Source: Methylobacterium marchantiae
Lineage (GTDB): Bacteria; Pseudomonadota; Alphaproteobacteria; Rhizobiales; Beijerinckiaceae
Reading direction: 5' to 3'
Length of the DNA: 64,000 bases
Assembly (NCBI RefSeq): GCF_022179405.1
Contig: NZ_BPQT01000026.1
Span: 1 to 64,000, forward strand
Position 1 is the stretch's first letter. Every line of letters begins with the position of its first letter. Made by a program: the position numbers and the translations under genes. Of this stretch, positions 17,532-28,288 are shown one piece after another. The notes under the pieces were generated by a model. The model saw only the letters and a program-made list of their open reading frames with translations. It ran no database searches and was not told the DNA's origin.

Positions 17532-17875
17532 GCTGTGATCTCCTGATGAGATGGGAATGGCGTTCGTCGTTCCGCAGTAATCCGGCGCTACGTTGACCGG
17601 CGAGCCGACCGTGCGCCCTCTCTCTTGAAAGGCGGGACACAGGCGCAAGACACAGGCGAATGAGACGCTGCGTCATTCCGGGTCGCCGCAGGCGAGCCCG
17701 GAATCCAGAACCGCCGACAGTGTAAAACCTTGCGCCACCTATGGCTCTGGATCCCGGGCTCCGCTGGGCGGCCCCGGGATGACGTGGTGCTGCCGAAGGT
17801 CTTCCAACAAGCGAACCTGCAGATGCGATCGCTTCGGTTGGAGGGAGCGGGAACCGCCGCTCCCTCCTCGCCGGA
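17532..17875. other. flhA-fghA intergenic region
   Basis: A 344-base gap between two genes of one pathway on the same strand. It holds the palindromic repeat at 17671-17784 and a GC-rich segment before fghA with a good ribosome site. No gene is seen. Whether fghA has its own promoter here or depends on read-through from flhA cannot be decided from sequence. Confidence 0.5.
17671..17784. repeat. Mosaic palindromic intergenic repeat (REP-like) between flhA and fghA
   Basis: The outer arms GTCATTCCGGG and CCCGGGATGAC are inverted with one mismatch in 11. The inner arms CCCGGAATCCAGAACC and GGCTCTGGATCCCGGG are inverted with two mismatches in 16. The whole 114-base unit could fold into a long hairpin. 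Elements of this layout are dispersed in intergenic regions of Rhizobiales genomes. It lies inside the flhA-fghA gap and could affect mRNA stability or termination between them. Confidence 0.8.
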
Positions 17876-19012
<1,137 letters not shown>

Positions 19013-19214
19013 GGCGTTCTTCTCATGTCTGGAAGATCACGGACGGCGTCGAACTGCCGACTCTTCGCTTCGCCGCATCCTTGGGAGGGCGAGCCGAACG
19101 GCCCGAGAATCTGGATGGTGTGATGATGGTTCTGACGCCGAGATGCAACGGCTCGGGGGGCTCCATATCGGCGCCCCCCGGTTGCGTTGTCCGCAGAGCA
19201 TGGTGGCCCACGTC

Positions 19215-21080
19215 TCAGCGATAGCCGGCAGCCTGCAGCTCGAACAGCTCGGCGTAGCGACCTCCGCGACCCTGCAGCTCCGCATGCGTCCCGGACTCGA
19301 CGACCCTGCCGCTTTCGAGGACGAGGATGCGGTCGGCCATGCGCACGGTGGAGAAGCGGTGCGAGATCAGGACGCAGCTGCGTCCTCGGCTGAGATCGCG
19401 GAAGCGCTGGAACACCTCGAACTCGGCCCGCGCGTCGAGAGCGGCGGTGGGCTCGTCGAGGATGAGGATCTCGGCCTCCCGCATATAGGCCCGGCTCAGC
19501 GCGATCTTCTGCCACTCGCCGCCGGAGAGGTCGACGCCCTCGGCGAAGCGCTTGCCGAGCGGCTGGTCGTAGCCCAGAGGCAACCGCCCGATTACGCCGT
19601 CGGCGAGGCCGCGCCCGGCAGCACGGGTGATACGGTGGGAATCGTCACGCTCGTCGATGCGCCCGACGGCGACGTTCTCGGAGGCGGTGAAATCGAAGCG
19701 CACGAAATCCTGGAAGATCACGCCGATCCGGGCGCGCAGGTCGTCGAGGTCGTAGTCGGAGAGCGGACGTCCATCGAGCAGCACACGGCCTTCCGTCGGG
19801 TCGTAGAGCCGGGTCAGCAGCTTGACGATGGTGGTCTTGCCGGCCCCGTTCTCTCCCACCAGGGCCAGCACCTCACCGGCGGCGAGGTGGAAGCTCAAGG
19901 ACCGCACCGCCCAGATCTCGGTGCCGGGATAGCGGAACCCGACATCCTCGAAGACGATGCCGTGAGTGATGGGCTGCGGAAACGGGATGGGGCGGTCCGG
20001 CGAACGGATAAGCGGCACCACGTCGAAAAACGAGAACAGGTCTTCGAGATACTGCGCCTGCGACGAGATCTGCGAGAACCCCAGCAGCAGGCCCTCGATC
20101 AGGCCGCGCAGACGCTGGAACGAGCCGGCGAGGAAGGCGAGGTCGCCGATGGAGAAGGCGCCGGCCACCGTGCGCCAGACGATGGTGGCGTAGGCCGCGT
20201 AATAGGCGAGCGTACCGAGCGCTGCGAAGGCGCCGCCCCAGCCGGCGCGGCGGATGGCCAGGGCGCGGCTGTCTGCGAGCAGCTTTGTGGCAAGGGCCCG
20301 ATAGCGATCGGCGATATAGGTATTGAGGCCGAAGAGCTTGATCTCCTTGGCGGATTCCACGCTGGCGCCGAGATAGCGCAGGTAGTCGATCTGGCGCCGC
20401 TCGGGCGTGCGGGTCCAGGCGAGGCGATAGCCCTGGCGGTTGAAATAGAGCTCGTTGAGGAAGGCCGGGACGAGGGAGCCGGCGAGCAGCACGATCAACC
20501 ACGGGGCGTAGGCCGCGAGACCGATGCCGAATGAGACGAGCGTGATCAGATCCTGTGCCTGTCCAAAGAGCTGGAACAGCAGGTTGGAGCGCCCGGTCAC
20601 CTGGCGGCGGGCGCGCTCCAGCCGGTCCTGCTGGGCACTGTCCTCGAATTGCGCGAGATCGAGGGCGGCTGCGTGGCGCATCAGCCGAAGGGTCGCGGCG
20701 TTGCCGTAGAGGTCCGCCACCAACCCGTCGACGAGGGTGCTGAACCGCCCCAGGAGGTCGGACAGGATGGCGAGGCCGAGTTCCAGGGCGACGAGGCCGG
20801 CGAGACGGCGCAGGGCGGGGTCGGCGAGCCAAGCGTCGAGGCCGGTTCCGGCCGGATGCGGCCGTGCATGTTCGGCGACGATGGCGTCGAGGATGAGCTT
20901 GCCGACATAGAGCATCAGCACCGGCAGGCTCGCTCGCACGAGGCGCAGGGTGAGGCTGGTCACCAGCAGGCGCGGGCTGGCGGCATGAACGAGGCGGAAC
21001 AGCGCCAGCAGGTAGCGCAGCGCCCCCACGCGTTCTGCGACGAACCGGTTCAGTAAAGGGAACGGAGAAGCAAAGGACAT
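19215..21080 (-). CDS. ABC exporter, fused membrane and ATPase domains
   Basis: A 621-residue half-transporter. A six-helix membrane domain of about 350 residues (from the LLVTSLTLRLVRAS region) is followed by an ATPase domain with Walker A GENGAGKTTIVKLL, Q-loop VIFQDFVRFDFT, signature LSGGEWQKIALSRA, Walker B AEILILDEPTAALD and the H-loop LISHRFSTV. Architecture fits lipid, peptide or drug exporters; a homodimer is expected. The signature has Glu-Trp after SGG, a variant common in bacterial multidrug and glycolipid types. The ATG at 21080 (MSFASPF) is preferred over one 9 codons upstream. Substrate is unknown. No accessory genes adjoin it. Confidence 0.9.
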   Translation of the reverse strand: MSFASPFPLLNRFVAERVGALRYLLALFRLVHAASPRLLVTSLTLRLVRASLPVLMLYVGKLILDAIVAEHARPHPAGTGLDAWLADPALRRLAGLVALELGLAILSDLLGRFSTLVDGLVADLYGNAATLRLMRHAAALDLAQFEDSAQQDRLERARRQVTGRSNLLFQLFGQAQDLITLVSFGIGLAAYAPWLIVLLAGSLVPAFLNELYFNRQGYRLAWTRTPERRQIDYLRYLGASVESAKEIKLFGLNTYIADRYRALATKLLADSRALAIRRAGWGGAFAALGTLAYYAAYATIVWRTVAGAFSIGDLAFLAGSFQRLRGLIEGLLLGFSQISSQAQYLEDLFSFFDVVPLIRSPDRPIPFPQPITHGIVFEDVGFRYPGTEIWAVRSLSFHLAAGEVLALVGENGAGKTTIVKLLTRLYDPTEGRVLLDGRPLSDYDLDDLRARIGVIFQDFVRFDFTASENVAVGRIDERDDSHRITRAAGRGLADGVIGRLPLGYDQPLGKRFAEGVDLSGGEWQKIALSRAYMREAEILILDEPTAALDARAEFEVFQRFRDLSRGRSCVLISHRFSTVRMADRILVLESGRVVESGTHAELQGRGGRYAELFELQAAGYR

Positions 21081-21253
21081 CGCGACGGACCATGCAGGGG
21101 CCGGCACCCGACGTCGATGCGTCTTACCAGCCCCTTCCGGTGCGTCGGACGCGTTCTCACGCAGGTGCCTGAGGACATCCGGTTCGACCGCAAGACTTTG
21201 CTTTGTTTCCCATGTTACCGTTCCGACCGCATGGTGTGCGTGAGGCGGGTTGG

Positions 21254-21913
21254 ATGCTCAGCGGTTCGACTCTTCTGCGAGTGGTCGTTCTCTTTGTCGT
21301 AGCGGCGGGGTTGGCGGGTCTGGTCCAGGCTTTCTGGCCCCAGGGCGGTGACGATCCGGTCTCCGTGCCGCAGGTGCAGAGAACCGAGCCTGCCAGACCC
21401 GATCCATCGCGGCCGGTTTCGCCGAAACCCGAGCGGCGCGCCGAGCCGGCGGTCCCGGCCGAGCAACCCGCCCCTGCGCAACCGGCACCTCAACCGCAGC
21501 AGGCACCCGTGCCGCAACCCATCCAGGCGCCGTCGCCGATCCGGTCTCCGTCGCGGCCGGCGACTCCGCCGACGTCGCCCGAGGGACAGGCGACTGCCGC
21601 GACAAGCCCGGTTCCCGCCCCCTCCGGTGGTCCCGCGGCGCCGCTGGCGCAGACTCCTCCCCTGCGGACGTCCCAGACAGAGACCCAGCAAGCGGTGGAG
21701 GATGCGGCCGACAGCGCCGGACCGCCGGCGGTCTCCGTAGTGGATCTCAACACCGGATCGCTCGCCGAGCTCAACGGCCTCAAGGGTGGCGGCATGATCG
21801 GGCGCGCCATCATTCAGCGCCGCCCCTACACGTCCGTCGACCAACTCCTGTCGAAACGCGTCCTCAGCCGGTCGACCTACGACCGGATCAAGAACCAGGT
21901 GACGGTGCGTTGA
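21254..21913 (+). CDS. Membrane-anchored ComEA-like helix-hairpin-helix protein
   Basis: A 219-residue protein with one N-terminal transmembrane helix (LLRVVVLFVVAAGLAGLV), a long Pro/Ala/Gln-rich linker of about 115 residues, and a C-terminal helix-hairpin-helix domain (VVDLNTGSLAELNGLKGGG, then RRPYTSVDQLLSKRVLS). This is the ComEA plan, in which the periplasmic domain binds incoming DNA during natural transformation. No com genes adjoin it, so a DNA-binding role is inferred. The HhH hairpin reads GGGMIG instead of the usual GIG. Start choice is uncertain: the ATG at 21254 has GAGG 8 bases upstream, while ATG 21212 is also in frame. Confidence 0.72.
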   Translation: MLSGSTLLRVVVLFVVAAGLAGLVQAFWPQGGDDPVSVPQVQRTEPARPDPSRPVSPKPERRAEPAVPAEQPAPAQPAPQPQQAPVPQPIQAPSPIRSPSRPATPPTSPEGQATAATSPVPAPSGGPAAPLAQTPPLRTSQTETQQAVEDAADSAGPPAVSVVDLNTGSLAELNGLKGGGMIGRAIIQRRPYTSVDQLLSKRVLSRSTYDRIKNQVTVR

Positions 21914-22185
21914 GGGCATCCTGTCAGCTTCGCGCTGGCATAGGAGGCCGTCGCTTCGTAAGGTCGCCCCGAGGAACGGCGGAAGGTGAAAGCCATGCAA
22001 TCGGGCACGGGAGACGTCATGCGCTTCGGCTCCTTAGAACCGGACGCAACGGGGCTTCCATCGTCGCCGGAGCCGGATTTCCCCGAGAGATGCCTGTCCC
22101 GACAGCCTCGTTCGCCGCTAGCGGCAGGGCGCGTTCCCATGCTCCGACACCGCCAATGCCCCGAGAACGATTGAAAGGATCCGAT

Positions 22186-22401
22186 ATGTTGACGCAACCC
22201 AGCAACATCACCCTGCGCGACGACCTCGGGGTGACGGAGACCTCGGAGACCGACAACGTGGTGCGGTGGGACGGTGAACGGCTCTACGTCGAGCACGACA
22301 TCTACCATAACGGCCAGCTCGTTCATAAGAAGTACCGCAAGAACGTCACCGAGGCCGTGGCCAGGGCGCTCCAGGCCCTCGTCAATCGTTCGAAGCAGTA
22401 G
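22186..22401 (+). CDS. Conserved-type small soluble protein, 71 aa
   Basis: The ATG at 22186 has GAAAGGAT 5 to 12 bases upstream. The product is soluble and mixed-charge, with a core VVRWDGERLYVEHDIYHNG and a basic C-terminus (KKYRKNVTEAVARALQALVN). It has no signal peptide or membrane segment. The frame upstream is open but low-quality, so the short form is preferred. Function is unknown. It stands convergent to the secreted gene at 22416. Confidence 0.6.
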   Translation: MLTQPSNITLRDDLGVTETSETDNVVRWDGERLYVEHDIYHNGQLVHKKYRKNVTEAVARALQALVNRSKQ

Positions 22402-22415
22402 CCGGGCGGAGCCGT

Positions 22416-22862
22416 TCAGGCGCCGCCGCACATATGCTGGGAGTCCGGCATCGACCAGACATCTCCCGAACGCAGGTTGGTGGTGGTGTAGACCCGTCCG
22501 CGATCGTCGCCCTTGGGGCAGTCCTTCGGCACGGAGATCAGGCACACCATCACCGAGTCCCCGACCTTGGAACGCTCGAGCGCGGCGACGCGGGAATAGG
22601 AAATCTGATAGCCGCCATTGGCGTAGGACACCGCCGTGCCCGTGGCGGGGTCGGATTTGCCGGCACCCGTGATGCTCCCCCCGAAGCGGTCGCCGATCTC
22701 GGTGATGGTCGTCCGGGCGCATGTTCCGACGATCGTCGGAACCTGAGATGCTTTGGGAGCCGGCGTGGGTTTGGCCAATGCGGCGCCACCGTTCTGCGCC
22801 GAGGCACAAACGGCCCATATCTGGGCGACGCAAACGCCCATCGCCATGGTGCCTCGCTTCAT
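22416..22862 (-). CDS. Secreted Cys-containing hypothetical protein
   Basis: A 148-residue protein with a short signal peptide (MKRGTMAMGVCVAQIWAVC, cleavage near ASA-QNG). The mature part holds four Cys (GTCARTT, MVCLISV, KDCPKGDD, HMCGGA), which could form two disulfides, and a beta-rich pattern (GYQISYSRVAALERSKVGD). The ATG at 22862 follows GAGGAGAG; longer frames upstream have no ribosome site. No family is recognised. Probably periplasmic. It is divergent from the aminopeptidase gene. Confidence 0.65.
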   Translation of the reverse strand: MKRGTMAMGVCVAQIWAVCASAQNGGAALAKPTPAPKASQVPTIVGTCARTTITEIGDRFGGSITGAGKSDPATGTAVSYANGGYQISYSRVAALERSKVGDSVMVCLISVPKDCPKGDDRGRVYTTTNLRSGDVWSMPDSQHMCGGA

Positions 22863-22989
22863 CCGCTCTCCTCGTCCCCTGTCGCCCGGTCCCATCCCCT
22901 GATGAGGGACATGGCCTCGGATCGGCACCTCTTCTACGACGTTCGAAACGATAGAATATCGTCCGCCGCAAGGGAAACCCGGACCCGCC

Positions 22990-25632
22990 ATGCGCACCGA
23001 AACCCCGATCCTGATCCATCTCGAAGACTACCGGCCGAGCGACTACCTCATCGACACGGTAGATATCGATGTACGGCTCCATCCCCGCGAGACGCGGATC
23101 ATCTCGACTTTGGCCCTGCGCCCGAACCCGGCGGGACGCCCGCACGCTCCGCTGGTGCTCGATGGCGACGAGCTCGCGTTGCTGGGGCTTACCCTCGACG
23201 GCAGCCCCCTCGATTCGGCAGCCTATTCCGCCACGCCCGCGGCTCTGACCGTGCACGAGCCGCCACGACGGCCCTTCGCCTTGAGGATCGAGACCCGGAT
23301 CGACCCGACCGCCAATACCAAGCTCATGGGATTGTACCGGTCGAGCGGCGTCTATTGCACCCAATGCGAGGCCGACGGCTTCCGCTGGATCACGTATTTC
23401 CTCGACCGGCCCGACGTGATGTCGGTCTACACGACCCGGATCGAGGCCGAGGAGGACGAGGCGCCGATCCTCCTCGGCAACGGCAACCCGAAGGAATCCG
23501 GCCCTGCAGGCCCCGGTCGCCATTATGCCGTCTGGCACGACCCGCATCCGAAGCCGGCCTACCTCTTCGCCCTGGTCGGCGGTCGCCTCGACCGGGTGTC
23601 GCGCGAGGTCACCACCATGGACGGCCGCGCCGTCTCGATCGCCGTCTACGTGGAGCCGGGCAAGGCCGACCGCGCAGACTATGCCCTGGAGGCCATCGCC
23701 CGCTCGATGAGATGGGACGAGACGGCGTTCGGGCGTGCCTACGACCTCGACGTGTTCAACGTCGTGGCAGTGTCCGATTTCAACATGGGCGCGATGGAGA
23801 ACAAGGGCCTCAACATCTTCAACGACAAGTACGTCCTCGCCTCGCCGGACACCGCGACCGATGCGGATTACGCGGCCATCGAGAGGATCATCGCCCACGA
23901 ATATTTCCATAACTGGTCGGGCAACCGCGTCACCTGCCGCGACTGGTTCCAGCTCTGCCTGAAGGAGGGTCTCACGGTCTTCCGCGACCAGGAATTCTCC
24001 TCCGACATGCGCTCGCGCGCCGTCCATCGCATCGGCGAGGTCAGGACGCTGCGCGCCCGCCAATTCCCCGAGGATGCCGGGCCGCTGGCCCATCCGGTAC
24101 GCCCCAGGGCCTATGCCGAGATCAACAACTTCTACACCGCCACCGTCTACGAGAAGGGCGCCGAGATCGTGCGGATGTTGCGCACCCTGATCGGTGCCGC
24201 GGCCTTTCGCGCGGGCATGGACCGCTACTTCGCCGACAATGACGGGCGAGCGGCCACGGTTGAAGATTTCCTCGCCGCCTTCGCCACCGAGACCGGCCGC
24301 GATCTCTCGGGCTTCGCGCGGTGGTACGAGCGGCCGGGCACGCCGGTGGTCACAATCGAAGGGCATCACGACGCCTCGGCGAGGACATACCGCCTGAGGT
24401 TCCGCCAGCGCCTGCCGGGCGCGGAGGACAGCCCGCCACTCGTCATACCGATCGCCCTCGGCCTCGTCGGCGGACGCGGTCCCATCGCTGCCGCCTGCGA
24501 GCGTGTCGTCGGGGGCGTCTTCGTCCTTGATCGCCCGGCGGACGAGATCGTGTTCACCGACGTCGACGAGCGGCCGGTCCCATCGCTGTTCCGGGAGTTC
24601 TCGGCCCCCGTCCGGGTCGAGATGGTCTTGAGCGATACGGAGCGCCTGACGCTGCTCGCCCACGACAACGATTCCTTCAACCGCTGGCAGGCCGCCCAGA
24701 GCATCGCCATGCGCCTCATCGTGCAGCGGACGAAAGCGGACGCCCCGCTGGCGGAGGATGCGGGCTCGGATGCACAGGCCTTCGTCGAGGCCCTGTCCAC
24801 CTTCCTCGATGCCGAAGCCCTGAGCGATCCGGCCTTCGCCGCCCTGGTCCTCGGATTGCCGAGCGAAGGCGACGTGGCCAACGAGATCGGCGTGGATATC
24901 GATCCAGACGCGATCCACCGTGCCAGACGCACCTTGCGACGCCATATCGGACGAGGCCTCCGGAAACGCCTGGAAGCGCTTCACGCCGCTCTGGCCGACC
25001 AGGCGGAGGCGGCATTCAGCTCCGATGCGGCTTCCGCCGGTCGTCGGGCCCTGCAAAACGCTACCCTCGACCTGATCAAGGCGGCCGATGAAGAGCGGGG
25101 GACCGAACTCGCTGTCGCCCAGTTCACCGATGCCACCAACATGACCGACCGTCTCGCTGCCCTCTCGGCTCTGGCCACGATACCGGGCGAGGCACGAGAG
25201 GCGGCCCTCCAGGCCTTCGCCAGCCGATACGCCGACGAACCTCTGGTCCTGGACAAGTGGTTCGGCATCCAGGCGCTGATCCCGGAGAACGACACGATCG
25301 CGCGCATCCGCGAACTTCAGGACCATCCGGCCTTCGCGATGACCAATCCGAACCGGGTTCGCGCCCTCATCGGAACGTTCAGTACGGCGAACCCGACCCA
25401 GTTCGCCCGGTCCGATGGCGCAGGGTTCAAGCTGGTCGCGGACGCGATCCGGACCATCGACGGGACGAATCCTCAGCTCGCCGCGCGCCTTTTGACGGCT
25501 TTCGGATCGTGGCGAATGCTGGAATTCGAACGTCGTAGCCAAGCTACGGCCACGCTTGGCGAAATCGCCGCCACGCCGGGGCTTTCGCGCGATGTGGCGG
25601 ACATCCTGACCCGGACTCTCGCGCAGGGCTAA
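22990..25632 (+). CDS. pepN: Aminopeptidase N (M1 family)
   Basis: An 880-residue zinc aminopeptidase that trims N-terminal residues from peptides in the cytoplasm. The exopeptidase motif is GAMENKGLNIFN and the zinc site is HEYFHNWSGNRVTCRDWFQL with the downstream Glu in LKEGLTVFRDQEFSSD. Length and the Gammaproteobacterial-type PepN C-terminal domains (DUF3458 region) match E. coli PepN (870). The ATG at 22990 opens directly at the conserved N-terminal beta-domain. It stands alone on the plus strand; the next gene starts after a 190-base AT-richer gap. Confidence 0.96.
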   Translation: MRTETPILIHLEDYRPSDYLIDTVDIDVRLHPRETRIISTLALRPNPAGRPHAPLVLDGDELALLGLTLDGSPLDSAAYSATPAALTVHEPPRRPFALRIETRIDPTANTKLMGLYRSSGVYCTQCEADGFRWITYFLDRPDVMSVYTTRIEAEEDEAPILLGNGNPKESGPAGPGRHYAVWHDPHPKPAYLFALVGGRLDRVSREVTTMDGRAVSIAVYVEPGKADRADYALEAIARSMRWDETAFGRAYDLDVFNVVAVSDFNMGAMENKGLNIFNDKYVLASPDTATDADYAAIERIIAHEYFHNWSGNRVTCRDWFQLCLKEGLTVFRDQEFSSDMRSRAVHRIGEVRTLRARQFPEDAGPLAHPVRPRAYAEINNFYTATVYEKGAEIVRMLRTLIGAAAFRAGMDRYFADNDGRAATVEDFLAAFATETGRDLSGFARWYERPGTPVVTIEGHHDASARTYRLRFRQRLPGAEDSPPLVIPIALGLVGGRGPIAAACERVVGGVFVLDRPADEIVFTDVDERPVPSLFREFSAPVRVEMVLSDTERLTLLAHDNDSFNRWQAAQSIAMRLIVQRTKADAPLAEDAGSDAQAFVEALSTFLDAEALSDPAFAALVLGLPSEGDVANEIGVDIDPDAIHRARRTLRRHIGRGLRKRLEALHAALADQAEAAFSSDAASAGRRALQNATLDLIKAADEERGTELAVAQFTDATNMTDRLAALSALATIPGEAREAALQAFASRYADEPLVLDKWFGIQALIPENDTIARIRELQDHPAFAMTNPNRVRALIGTFSTANPTQFARSDGAGFKLVADAIRTIDGTNPQLAARLLTAFGSWRMLEFERRSQATATLGEIAATPGLSRDVADILTRTLAQG

Positions 25633-25656
25633 ACCATTAATAAACAACATAAAATT

Positions 25657-25778
25657 GAATCGGTCGATTCTCTGGATTCGATTGCCACACTCGGCCGAGA
25701 GTCAAGGATCTGTCCAAGAATTCCGTGGACAAGTTGGCTGTGGAAATGCTGAACTGAATACGATTCGGAGCGTGACTC
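25657..25778 (+). promoter_or_regulatory. Cluster of six GANTC (CcrM) sites in the kinase promoter region
   Basis: GANTC occurs at 25657, 25666, 25675, 25699, 25762 and 25774, that is GAATC, GATTC, GATTC, GAGTC, GATTC and GACTC. The first three are 9 bases apart. Chance expectation for 122 bases of GC-rich DNA is below one. GANTC is the target of the alphaproteobacterial cell-cycle methylase CcrM, and clusters in promoters are associated with GcrA/CcrM control. The cluster lies 47 to 168 bases before the histidine kinase start. Confidence 0.6.
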
Positions 25779-25824
25779 ACCAACACGTATCCGAGCGACT
25801 CACCGGCAGTTGCGGGGTCTTGTC

Positions 25825-28233
25825 ATGCTGGAGGCGGATTCCGCTTCCCTCTCCGCGCGCGCGGATACGATCCTCGGTATTCACCGCCCTCAGACTGCGG
25901 CCCATGCCCGCTTCGTCCGTGCCGAGATCTGGCTGCGCTACGCGGTACCCGCTTTCCTCGCGACGTTCCTCGTCTGCCTGGCGGCTGGAGCGGCGCTCCA
26001 GTTGCGCGGCGAACGCAGCGAGATCCTGCGCGAGACGGTCACCGAGATCGAGACCTTCACCCGGCTGGTCACAGCTGCCTTGTCGGATGTGGAAGCGACC
26101 TCTTCCGCGATCCGCTCACGCCTGGAGACGCTCCTTCCGGTCACGTTGATGCCGGCCGGACGGCAGATCCTGGTGACGTCGGCATCCGAAGAGATTCTGG
26201 GCGCCCATCCGGCCATGACGGATCCGCGCGGAACGCTGACGGACCGGATCGGGGAGATGCAAGCACTCAGCACGCTGGGAGAGCGCGCCGGCGTGATGGC
26301 CCTCACCCTCGCCAATGGCGAGCAGGCCTTCGCGGCCCTGCGGACACTTCCCAACGGCCGGGGCCAGGTGGCGGTCATCCAGCCCATCGCCCCCGTTCTC
26401 GACGCCTGGACCACGCGGATGCGGAACCAGGCGGTTCTCTACGCCTCGGCCGCCCTCGTCATCGTCGGGATCGGGGTTGCCTACGCCCTCCAGACCCGGC
26501 GCGCCTACGCGGTGGACAGGCTGTGCGAGCAGATCAAGCAGCGGCTCGACACCGCCCTCGGCCGCGGGCGCTGCGGATTGTGGGACTGGGACATCCCGCG
26601 TGGACGGATCTACTGGTCGGATTCGATGTACGCGCTGCTCGGCTATCGCCGCGAGCGAGAATTCCTGTCCTTCGGCGACGTCAACGCCCTGGTCCACCCG
26701 GACGACGGCGACCTCTATGCCCTGGCCCGCCAATTGGCCGCGAGCCAGTCCACCGTCGATCATGAGTTCCGCATGCGCGGCGCCAACGGCGCTTGGATCT
26801 GGCTGCGCACCCGCGCCGAGATTGTCCCCGATCAGGTCGATGGCGGGCGCCATCTCGTGGGCATCGCCCTCGACGTCACCGAGCAGCGGCAGCTCGCCGA
26901 GTCCAATGCCACCGCCGACATGCGCCTGCGCGATGCGGTGGAGGCGATCTCGGAAGCCTTCGTGCTGTGGGACACGAGCAACCGCCTCGTCCTGTGCAAT
27001 TCGAAGTTCCGCCACCTCCACGCCCTGAGCCCGGACGATGCGACGCCGGGCAAGCGCTACCACGAGATCATGGGCCGCGGCGTCCTCCCCCCGGTACGCC
27101 GGGAGCTACGCGAGATCGAGGCCTCGTCGGCGACGGCCCGCACCTTCGAGGCGGAGCTCACGGACGGCCGCTGGCTCCAGATCAGCGAGCGGCGGACGAA
27201 GGACGGCGGCTACGTCTCCGTCGGTACCGACATCACCAACCTCAAGCGGCAGCAGGAGCAGCTCGTCGCATCCGAGCGCGAGCTGATCGAGACGGTCAAG
27301 GATCTCAAGCGCTCGCGCCGGACCCTGGAATTGCAGACCCAGCAGCTCGCGGACCTCGCCGAGCGCTATCTCGACCAGAAGGCCCAGGCGGAGACGGCCA
27401 ACCAGGCGAAATCGGAGTTCCTCGCCACGATGAGCCACGAGCTGCGGACGCCGCTCAACGCCATCATGGGCTTCGCCGAGTTGATGGAAACGGGGGTCTA
27501 CGGCTCCCTCGGCTCGCCGCGCTACACCGAGTATTGTCGCGACATCCGCTCGAGCGGCGACTATCTGCTCTCGGTCATCGACGACATCCTCGACATGTCG
27601 CGCATCGAATCGCACCGGGTTCGTCTGGCTCTCCGGGAAGTCCCCCTCGACGGCGCTATCCAGAACGCCCTGAAGCTTGTCACCGAGCCGGCCCGGGCGA
27701 AATCGCTCACCATCGACGTCGATACCGTCGCCGGTCTGACCCTGCTGGTCGACGCGCGCGCGCTGCACCAGATCCTGGTCAACCTGCTGCAGAATGCGGT
27801 GAAGTTCACGCCCGGCGGAGACGGCCGTATCGTCGTGAAGGCGCGCCCGTCCGGGGATCGGATCCATATCTTCATCGAGGATACGGGCATCGGCATTCCA
27901 AAGGCGGCCCTGCGCCGCCTCGGATCGCCGTTCCAGCAGGTGGAGACCAATCTCACCCGGACGCATAAGGGCTCCGGTCTCGGCCTCGCCATCGCACGCT
28001 CCATGGCGCAGCTCCATGGCGGGTCGCTCCGCATCCGTTCGGAGGAAGGCCTCGGCACCATCATCCTCGTGCGCCTGCCGATGCCGACTGCGGAACGGCG
28101 GCGGGAAATCGTCACCGAAGGCTCGGACGAGACCGTGGATTCCTTGCGTGAAGCGTCGGGCGCGCGTCCCCGCGGCGGGGCCGGATCGTCAGGCGAGATG
28201 CCGCTGAAGGCTTTGACACAGGTGCCGGCCTGA
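25825..28233 (+). CDS. Membrane PAS-domain histidine kinase, PleC/DivJ-like
   Basis: An 802-residue sensor kinase. Order: two transmembrane helices (about 39-60 and 202-222) bracketing an extracytoplasmic domain, a PAS domain (about 235-350, [14 protein letters not shown]), a second PAS (about 365-475), a coiled coil, a HisKA domain with the phospho-acceptor His in [20 protein letters not shown], and a HATPase with [16 protein letters not shown] and GSGLGLAIA. The segment after the His ([20 protein letters not shown]) closely resembles PleC and DivJ kinases of the DivK cell-polarity pathway. No response regulator is adjacent. Six GANTC sites sit in its promoter region. Start at ATG 25825; a TTG 15 bases upstream is also possible. 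Confidence 0.88.
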   Translation: MLEADSASLSARADTILGIHRPQTAAHARFVRAEIWLRYAVPAFLATFLVCLAAGAALQLRGERSEILRETVTEIETFTRLVTAALSDVEATSSAIRSRLETLLPVTLMPAGRQILVTSASEEILGAHPAMTDPRGTLTDRIGEMQALSTLGERAGVMALTLANGEQAFAALRTLPNGRGQVAVIQPIAPVLDAWTTRMRNQAVLYASAALVIVGIGVAYALQTRRAYAVDRLCEQIKQRLDTALGRGRCGLWDWDIPRGRIYWSDSMYALLGYRREREFLSFGDVNALVHPDDGDLYALARQLAASQSTVDHEFRMRGANGAWIWLRTRAEIVPDQVDGGRHLVGIALDVTEQRQLAESNATADMRLRDAVEAISEAFVLWDTSNRLVLCNSKFRHLHALSPDDATPGKRYHEIMGRGVLPPVRRELREIEASSATARTFEAELTDGRWLQISERRTKDGGYVSVGTDITNLKRQQEQLVASERELIETVKDLKRSRRTLELQTQQLADLAERYLDQKAQAETANQAKSEFLATMSHELRTPLNAIMGFAELMETGVYGSLGSPRYTEYCRDIRSSGDYLLSVIDDILDMSRIESHRVRLALREVPLDGAIQNALKLVTEPARAKSLTIDVDTVAGLTLLVDARALHQILVNLLQNAVKFTPGGDGRIVVKARPSGDRIHIFIEDTGIGIPKAALRRLGSPFQQVETNLTRTHKGSGLGLAIARSMAQLHGGSLRIRSEEGLGTIILVRLPMPTAERRREIVTEGSDETVDSLREASGARPRGGAGSSGEMPLKALTQVPA

Positions 28234-28288
28234 CGCATCGCTCCCTGGACAGGCCGCCGCGCGAGCGGAAACGGCGCAGGGTCGAGCG

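Noticed and set aside
21960-22000. GGAAC at 21973 as an EcfG promoter of the 71-aa gene
   Set aside because: The sequence 16 to 17 bases downstream is ATGC and does not match the -10 element.
22990-25632. Long open frames on the opposite strand of pepN, metH and the GGDEF-EAL gene
   Set aside because: High GC content keeps opposite frames open. These frames are rich in Arg, Gly and His without domain motifs, while the chosen frames have complete family signatures.
25639-25660. A CtrA box near the PleC-like kinase
   Set aside because: TTAATAAACAACATAA lacks the second TTAA at the required 7-base spacing.
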